A stretch of DNA of 64,000 nucleotides from Lota lota (Eukaryota; Chordata; Actinopteri; Gadiformes; Lotidae): assembly GCA_026745465.1 (NCBI GenBank), contig JACYXH010000103.1, forward strand, positions 305,001 through 369,000. Reading direction: 5' to 3'. Position 1 is the stretch's first letter, and each line of letters begins with the position of its first letter. Made by a program: the position numbers and the translations under genes. Below, piece after piece: positions 13,401 through 64,000 of the stretch. The notes beneath the pieces are model-generated. The model saw only the letters and a program-made list of their open reading frames with translations. It was not told the origin of the DNA and ran no database searches.

Positions 13401-16348
13401 AACAAGAGAGTGGCATTCTCGAAGCCATTATCAGTACCTGTGCAGTCTTGTGAGACGTAAGCAGTTATGCCGGCCAATCCAGGCTCCGTTGCCTGCTCTA
13501 CAGCTCTTCTGCAGGTGAAATAAGGGAGTATAAGAGAGAGAACGAAGAAGAGAAGAAATGTGAATGAGGAAGAAAGAAAGAGAGATGGAATGACATAATA
13601 GAGAGCGAAAAACAAAATGCTGGTCATTAGACTTTCTTTTGACAATTAAATGATTGCTGATATACACCTGTTTTGTATTTGAGGGTTAAACTAATGAGAA
13701 TTTATAGTATAAGAATACGTACACCACAAAACCATTTATTTTTGTTTTAAGTAATTTTATGTTTTATTCGTTTTATATTCAAACTCGGACTCCCCCTGTT
13801 ATCCTCATAACATTTCTGTGATTTTATTGTAGTGATATTGTTTCTGTGCGTGTGGTGTGTCTGTGTATTGAAATGAATGGTCTCAATCAGAGTGGACACT
13901 GTCCTCTCAGTGTACTCTCACTGTAATCACCGCACACTGCCAGACTTACTTCAAGATATGTGCCACCACGGCTGGCCCGTACCAGTCCCCAGCCTGCTTG
14001 CCCAGCTCCAGGCCTAAGCGGACCAGGCTGTGGAGGCCCAGCTGGGCACCGGGGCTGTCTCCAAACCAGGACACCAACGTGCGGTGGTACAGCTCCCTCA
14101 GGTGGCCGTCGGCCTCCTCTGCAGCTCCCTGACTCTGGGAGCTGCCCTGGGACTGGAGCCGGGGCCCGGGTAGAGACCGGGGTCTCTTTGGCTCTTGGTA
14201 GCCCGGCAGAGAGGACTCAAGGGTGGCTACCAGGCGCTGGGCTGCCCTGGCGGTCCGTGTCTCCGTGTCCAAGGACTCTAGGTTCAGGGCCTCTGACCAC
14301 ATCCAGTCTGAAGGGAGGCAGGATAGTGCTCAGCCTTTTGTGATGCAAATGTTCCCCAAACAAATTATCTATTTCAGTATTATTTCTAAATGCTATTTCT
14401 CAGTATTTCTTCCTGGAGTTATGGGATTTAGTCTCAGTTTCATATAATATACTATATCATATGATATAATATAAGATCTAAGGGTTAGCATTTTAGTAAC
14501 TTTTTTCTAAACCTATTCTCGTCGATGTCTACAACCCTTGTATAAACACATAAATAGATGGGAGTTAAGTGAAGACTCCACGTCACCATGAAGACTTTGA
14601 CTTCATGGTGTGCAATGGATTAGACCATTACGAATCATCACCCTATAAATGGAAGTGCATGAAATCGAATCGCTTGACTAGATGGCTGTTGAGAGCTTGT
14701 TGAACTCTGATCATCGAGTGCACTGAGCAACACACAGCCCTTTCTCCACCTCCTCTCACCAAGGCCCCTCTCACGAACAAGCCTTCTTTCACAACTCGTG
14801 AAATTAAAGTTTTCACGTTTAATCTCCTGCCTGTAACCGACGCGATGTAGCGCACTGCAACGAGAACATGGGTACATTTTCTTTTTTAATCAGGAGCTCA
14901 TTCAATTATAAGCCTGGGAATGTATCACTATATCACTTTTACACCGGCATGTCCCCACAAACAGGATGGGAGCCCAAGGAGGAGAGAAGGGGAGTGTCTC
15001 CAGCTATAAACACAAAGACTGAGAGGAAGAGACTGGGGCACTAACATAATGACCTTGCTCCAACGAGAATGACAGTGAAATTGATCAATAAATATCCCCC
15101 AAGTGGCCATTAGTCATTTTATAGAGAAAGAGTTCATTAATGACATATTTCCCAGTTGGAAGTTTTAAATATTGTTTTCTCAATGACTGCATTAAACTTG
15201 CGGGGGTCTGCTCCAACCCATCAACCGGCTGTGTTGAAGAATGCCCCAGAGGATAGTTCTCAGAGACACGGAGACAACTTTCCTTGCTATCAAAGTCATT
15301 ACATCAAACAAAGTCACCTTTTTCTTCTAGATTTAAAGATGGGACTAGAATTCATTAGTAATAATAATATACTACAACCAATAAAAGCATATGTAAGTTA
15401 AATTATCTCCGTCAGTACATTTACATGGGCAGTACATTTACATAAACACATGTCAACACCCTAGTTCGATTAAGCGATTTAAATGTATTCATGGAGAATA
15501 ATGTGATAAGGACACACTTGTGCTTCAGAGACATAAGGCCAATTAAAGAATTAAGTCAATTAAAAAAGTTAAAACATTTCAATGAAAGCCATACAACAGG
15601 TTTTGGAAAGGTGATACCATTTCCTCAATAGAGACCAATACATTACCCACAATGCATTTCTGTATTATGTTGTTTAAGAAAGGTGGGAGAGATCTATTGG
15701 ATAGTGTTTGTTTGTTCATGGTCACTCACCTCTGCCTAGGAAGTGCAGGATGAGGGCCTGAGCCAGCATCATCTGTCCAGTCCTCAGCATGCAGCCCCAG
15801 CCACAGTCAGAGGTCAGGGTGGAGCCTGGCAAGGGTGGGAACTCCTCCCTATAGGTCAGCCACACGCGTGACGCAAAGTCCCTGCGGAACGCCTCGGCGT
15901 TCCCCCGGTGCAGGTCTTCATGGCAGGCCTCACGGCAGGCTTCAGCCAGGGTGTCTTCATCCTCTGGACAAAACAGGAAAGAACACATTTTTGGTTCTTG
16001 TAATCGTAATACCCTGAGGTTTTAAATTGACAAACAATGAAGAGTTTTTCAATATTAGTATAATTTCCAGTTCCCAATTAATTTTCCTTTTTAAGAGCCT
16101 TCTGCATATTTATTAATGTATTAATTTCCAGTCTAGAAGCCAGTCCAAATACATACATCAATGACCTTCACAGAAATAGTATCTCTTAGAATATGCTTAA
16201 AGGACAGCCACAAAACCAGAAAATGATGAGTAGGATTAAAAAGCAATTTCATAGTTCCAGTGAAGCTGTAAATGCATGCAATGCATTCAATATATTCAAA
16301 GTCTCTGCAAAGTGCTGACCTGATTGAGACAATGACAGTAATGTGCGT

Positions 16349-16402
<54 letters not shown>

Positions 16403-16924
16403 GTACCATCAGCCTTGAAATGGTAACACTTTCCCAACAGGAACACTGGAGAATTCCTACTGAATGAGGTCTTAGACTTCAGCGCCCAACCTACAACGTG
16501 AGAAGTAATTTCAGTAGATTAACTTGCATCTATAACAACTGCGAATCAAACTTGAAGTCCTGACTCAATTGAAAACAGCTATCGCTATCAGTTTACATTG
16601 GACACAATTGAACAGGGTCAGAAGGTTATAAATATATCAGTTTGTCGAGCCACTGTCCATTGCCATAATCACTGAATACATATAAGGCTACCTCGATGAC
16701 GTATCTAGCGATACTTTACATTACATGTAATGCCACAACTTCAAGGAGTCGCAGTGCTTCATGTGCTTGTAAATTAATCAAAACGTTGCAAATAGACAAC
16801 GCTAAAGACATACTGCTGATAGTGTTCTCAAGCAAATAATGCACTTACTGTACTTCACATTGTGCCATGCCGACCTGAACTTTGTCTTTAGTTTTTCCAC
16901 TTCCTCGTTTCCTTTATTTTCCAT
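10493..16924 (-). CDS. atg4c: Autophagy-related cysteine protease Atg4c, complete, 10 coding exons
   Basis: Exons in transcript order: 16924-16849, 16490-16407, 15963-15730, 14307-13950, 13508-13438, 13314-13100, 12836-12758, 11843-11767, 11234-11115, 10660-10493. All have GT-AG ends and compatible phases, giving 1482 bp and 493 aa (human ATG4C is 458 aa). The start [16 protein letters not shown] aligns with the human start MEATGTDEVDKLKTKF; an upstream in-frame ATG lies in probable 5' UTR. Family motifs are DCGWGC around residue 111 (catalytic Cys), [46 protein letters not shown] with the catalytic Asp380 and His382, and [16 protein letters not shown]. The protein ends GDFVLL, like human EEFVLL; by analogy with ATG4B this may be an LC3-interacting F-x-x-L tail. 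Known family role: cytosolic cleavage and delipidation of Atg8/LC3/GABARAP proteins. Oddity: a 10-residue in-frame tandem repeat in exon 6. The catalytic triad is intact, so it looks functional. Confidence 0.96.
11540..11765. promoter_or_regulatory. Candidate conserved noncoding block in atg4c intron 8
   Basis: Complex sequence with GCAAATAAATCAGTC, CTCGGTAATTGAGTGG and CTATTAAATTCACATTAC, unlike the surrounding intron. It lies immediately downstream (minus sense) of exon 8. Possible enhancer within the neighbour's intron. Confidence 0.3.
12120..12560. promoter_or_regulatory. Candidate conserved noncoding blocks in atg4c intron 7
   Basis: Contains a POU octamer-like GCCATTTGCATATG near 12192, TTTAATTTTTGTGCGAGG and GGAATTACTTTTGC, and after a pyrimidine-rich gap a second block around 12460-12560 (GGAAATCAATTACAGCC). 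No ORF matches atg4c here; the coding exon is at 12758-12836. Confidence 0.3.
13100..13314 (-). CDS. atg4c: atg4c exon 6, with an internal tandem-repeat insertion
   Basis: This 215-bp exon encodes [10 protein letters not shown] at its start and [24 protein letters not shown] at its end (given only as landmarks; the well-conserved core is [12 protein letters not shown]). Between them the protein carries [10 protein letters not shown] and [10 protein letters not shown] in direct succession, followed by a partial third copy, where human ATG4C has a short unrelated linker. The DNA period is 30 bp (13175-13204 and 13205-13234), so the frame is kept. The loop lies outside the catalytic motifs. It probably arose by replication slippage and should be length-polymorphic. 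Confidence 0.9.
14584..14610. repeat. 10-bp inverted repeat in atg4c intron 3
   Basis: CACCATGAAG and CTTCATGGTG surround a 7-nt loop. No other structure is seen around it. Confidence 0.8.
16341..16404. repeat. (TG)n next to the atg4c exon 2 donor
   Basis: CA on the sense strand of atg4c, beginning within a few bases of the GT donor of exon 2. Confidence 0.9.
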
Positions 16925-17440
16925 TTCACCACTAAGGAATATAATCCATTCCAATAATAAGCCTACCCCACCAACTACAAGCACATCAATGTACACACTC
17001 ACAAGCGCACACACACACATATACACTGTTGTTGGCTGCGTGTAGGCATCACTGAAATCATACCTTACTTTGACACATTGTTACCGCGAATGGTGCTCTA
17101 TCGATCTTATCTATTTCAACCATTTTTTTATTTACTTTAAAGAGATATTGCGAATGGAGTGACACTGCTGTTGCTAAATGTTTACATTGCGAGGAAGTGC
17201 AAATGCAGTATCGCTGCTTCTCGCGATTTTTCCACCGGGCCAAGGATAGAGGTTGAATGTTTTACTTTGCTACATACGACGAGTTGGCGGGGTTCCGCCC
17301 ACTTCCTGATATTTTCTAAACACTCGCACTAGTCCGCTCGCTTGAGCTACGCTGTACCACAAAACGGGCGCGCACACTCAATGAAAGCTGGCTGGGAAAA
17401 TAAGGGAAAAGCAAATCGCGCAGCTAAACTGTTCATTATA
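16925..17440 (-). promoter_or_regulatory. Probable atg4c 5' UTR and promoter region
   Basis: This is the stretch directly upstream of the atg4c start codon on the minus strand. It contains an overlapping GC-box-like sequence and an ETS-like CTTCCTG at 17302-17308, followed by CpG-containing sequence to about 17380. No TATA box is evident, as expected for a housekeeping autophagy gene. The transcription start is not visible from sequence. The region lies head-to-head with dock7, whose start codon is about 1.47 kb away. Confidence 0.4.
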
Positions 17441-17957
17441 GTGATGGGTATACACTGAGTCAGATCATTTTGCTTAGCTCACCCATAAGAGCCGGCGCTA
17501 TTGGTTCTCAAACGGGCCTCTGTTTATTAATGTTTTCCTATAACAAATATTTTAATATTGGTTGTTTAATGCCACCCATTTAATGTAATGATGAATTGTA
17601 TAATAGTTGTCTCTTGATTCTGCGATATGCTGGGTAGAATTACAATTTGTTGGATGAAATTATACATGTTATGTCTGGGGACATTACGCTACAGAATTGC
17701 AAGTGTGGCCTATATGTCAGTCACTCTGATTGTTAATAAGTTTAAGTAACAGCTGTCAATGTGGAATTAATCTAATCTAGTTCTAAAAAGTGCATTCCCA
17801 GCCACTGACTTCCCCACACTTAACTGCAATATAATATATATATATATTAAAAAAGAGAAAAAGTATCTATCGGATCTTCAGATAGGTGAGTCGGCTCCCA
17901 CAGTTCACCTTAAAGAGCCGGCTTTTAGAGCCGACTCGTTCACCAACGACCCATCAT
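17441..17957. mobile_element. Old non-autonomous hAT-like DNA transposon remnant
   Basis: The left edge reads GTGATGGGT and the right edge ends ACCCATCA, its inverse complement. Subterminal sequence on both sides has the AGAGCCGGC motif, with AGAGCCGACTCGTTCACC beside the right end. This TGATGGGT / GAGCCGGCTC combination is a recognisable fish hAT-type (non-autonomous) terminal structure. It is about 0.5 kb with no transposase ORF and an AT-rich core containing a short TA run near 17830. I could not find a convincing 8-bp target duplication, so the edges are approximate. It sits between the atg4c and dock7 promoters. Confidence 0.55.
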
Positions 17958-18239
17958 GAAGCTACATGTCATGTTTCTGACAATATTGTTATTTTTTTTC
18001 TGACACATGGATAATAACAAACAACACACGCGTTTCGGTTACACTTAAACACGCCTCCTATTTATGCAAATTATTTTTTCGCAAGTGGATAGCGCCACAC
18101 CTTTAGTCTTCTATCCTTACTAATAGTAGCCTAATACATTTAACATATAGCTATTACTGAGCAATGAACTATGTCATTCATCACTGCCTTGGTGCATTTG
18201 ATTTAGTAGCTGTTGGGCGTGTGCCCCAAACAAAAGACT

Positions 18240-18391
18240 GTGTAGTTCTGCGCACAACTACAGCAATTACGGTAGCCATTCCATTCTCCAGTGTTCCCCC
18301 AGGATAGCTGGCGATGAGTGGTGAGTGAGTGAGTGGAAAACGGAGCCTGCCTGCTTGGGAATCTAGCTAAAGCACATCAGTGGCCACTGCC
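18240..18391 (+). promoter_or_regulatory. Probable dock7 5' UTR / proximal promoter
   Basis: This precedes the dock7 initiator, which sits in a strong context (GCCACTGCCATGG). A short upstream ORF, ATG-AGT-GGT-GAG-TGA at 18314-18328, would be in the 5' UTR if transcription begins further left. No TATA box is clear. The transcription start is not resolvable from sequence alone. Confidence 0.35.
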
Positions 18392-63331
<44,940 letters not shown>

Positions 63332-64000
63332 GTAGGTGGTTCCTGCAGTTCTCTGCTTGGGCTCAGCTGTTTGTTGTTTGGTCGTTATCATTCACTCTTT
63401 TTCTTTTTTATATTTCGTTTCGCTAGCAGCGGGCGCTCTGTCGCTTCCTTTGCTATGTCACGTATACATCCATACATCCATTAACATCTGCGGACAATGT
63501 CGACTGTCTGCCCCCCCTCTGCACCCCAAACTCGACCCCCGCCCCCGCCCGCCCCACCAACCTCAGGGACTCTTGCTGACGTGTACAGGGCAAGCAAAGC
63601 CCCCCAGTATGGGGGGGGGGGGGGGGGGGGGGGGTCTTGTTCTTAACTTGTTTGTGACTGTGCCTATGGGCCATGCATGGGAGCCATCGTGCCTGTGACA
63701 CTAACGACAAGACTCTCTTTTTCGGGGGGGGGGAAATACATCACTTTTTTTCCCCCCCAAAACTTCCATATCCTCTCGGTGCGGGGCTGCACCCACCGTG
63801 TCGGGCCGCTCTCACCTGCCGGCGCCGTTTTAATTAACGACGCCGACTCATCATCTCATCTGCTCCCATCACAGGGTTCGATTTGAGTCAATTTGACGTT
63901 TTTACGTTTTGATTCGTATTTCTCTTTTCGATTTTTGACATTTTAGTCGTAGTTTGGTCTTTCCACACACAATTAAAGCTCAGCCATGTCTTGTGAAGTC

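Noticed and set aside
13946-14343. Plus-strand ORF opposite atg4c exon 4
   Set aside because: Shadow of the GC-rich coding exon on the minus strand, which has clear Atg4 motifs.

Overview
This is teleost-like vertebrate genomic DNA. The host genes are intron-rich with GT-AG splice sites, and CA/TG microsatellites and C/G homopolymer runs are unusually dense. Fish-type tRNA-SINE, hAT-like and LINE-tail remnants occur in introns. The repeat density would fit a gadiform such as cod, but that is a weak inference.

Layout. 1-10492 is intergenic, with no supportable protein gene. It alternates simple-repeat tracts with non-repetitive, homeobox-motif-rich blocks that look like candidate regulatory elements. 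In other vertebrates FOXD3 lies beyond ATG4C on this side, so these blocks could belong to a foxd3 landscape. 10493-16924 (minus) is a complete atg4c, 10 coding exons and 493 aa by my exon assembly. 16925-18391 is the head-to-head interval between atg4c and dock7, and holds an old hAT-like element. 18392-63331 (plus) is dock7: 43 coding exons covering the first 1828 codons, running off the right edge inside the DHR2 domain. 32500-35450 (minus) is a complete angptl3, 7 exons and 475 aa, nested antisense in dock7 intron 14. ATG4C - DOCK7 (ANGPTL3 inside) is the same order as on human 1p31, so this is conserved synteny. Every exon junction was checked by reading frame; the summed coding lengths are 1482, 1428 and 5484 bp, all multiples of 3.

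The three genes do not form a pathway. Atg4c is a cysteine protease that processes Atg8-family proteins in autophagy. Dock7 is a guanine-nucleotide exchange factor for Rac/Cdc42. Angptl3 is a secreted inhibitor of lipoprotein and endothelial lipases.

The most unusual structures are around dock7 splicing. Exon 39's end and its 5' splice site are amplified into about 12 copies of a 30-bp unit. The start of exon 37 has been duplicated upstream with its acceptor. A frame-preserving 30-nt candidate microexon lies between exons 21 and 22, and a 15-nt exon encodes STGWE. Several 3' splice sites sit beside TG tracts. I found no convincing new gene system; one intronic ORF with hydrophobic segments is listed as doubtful.
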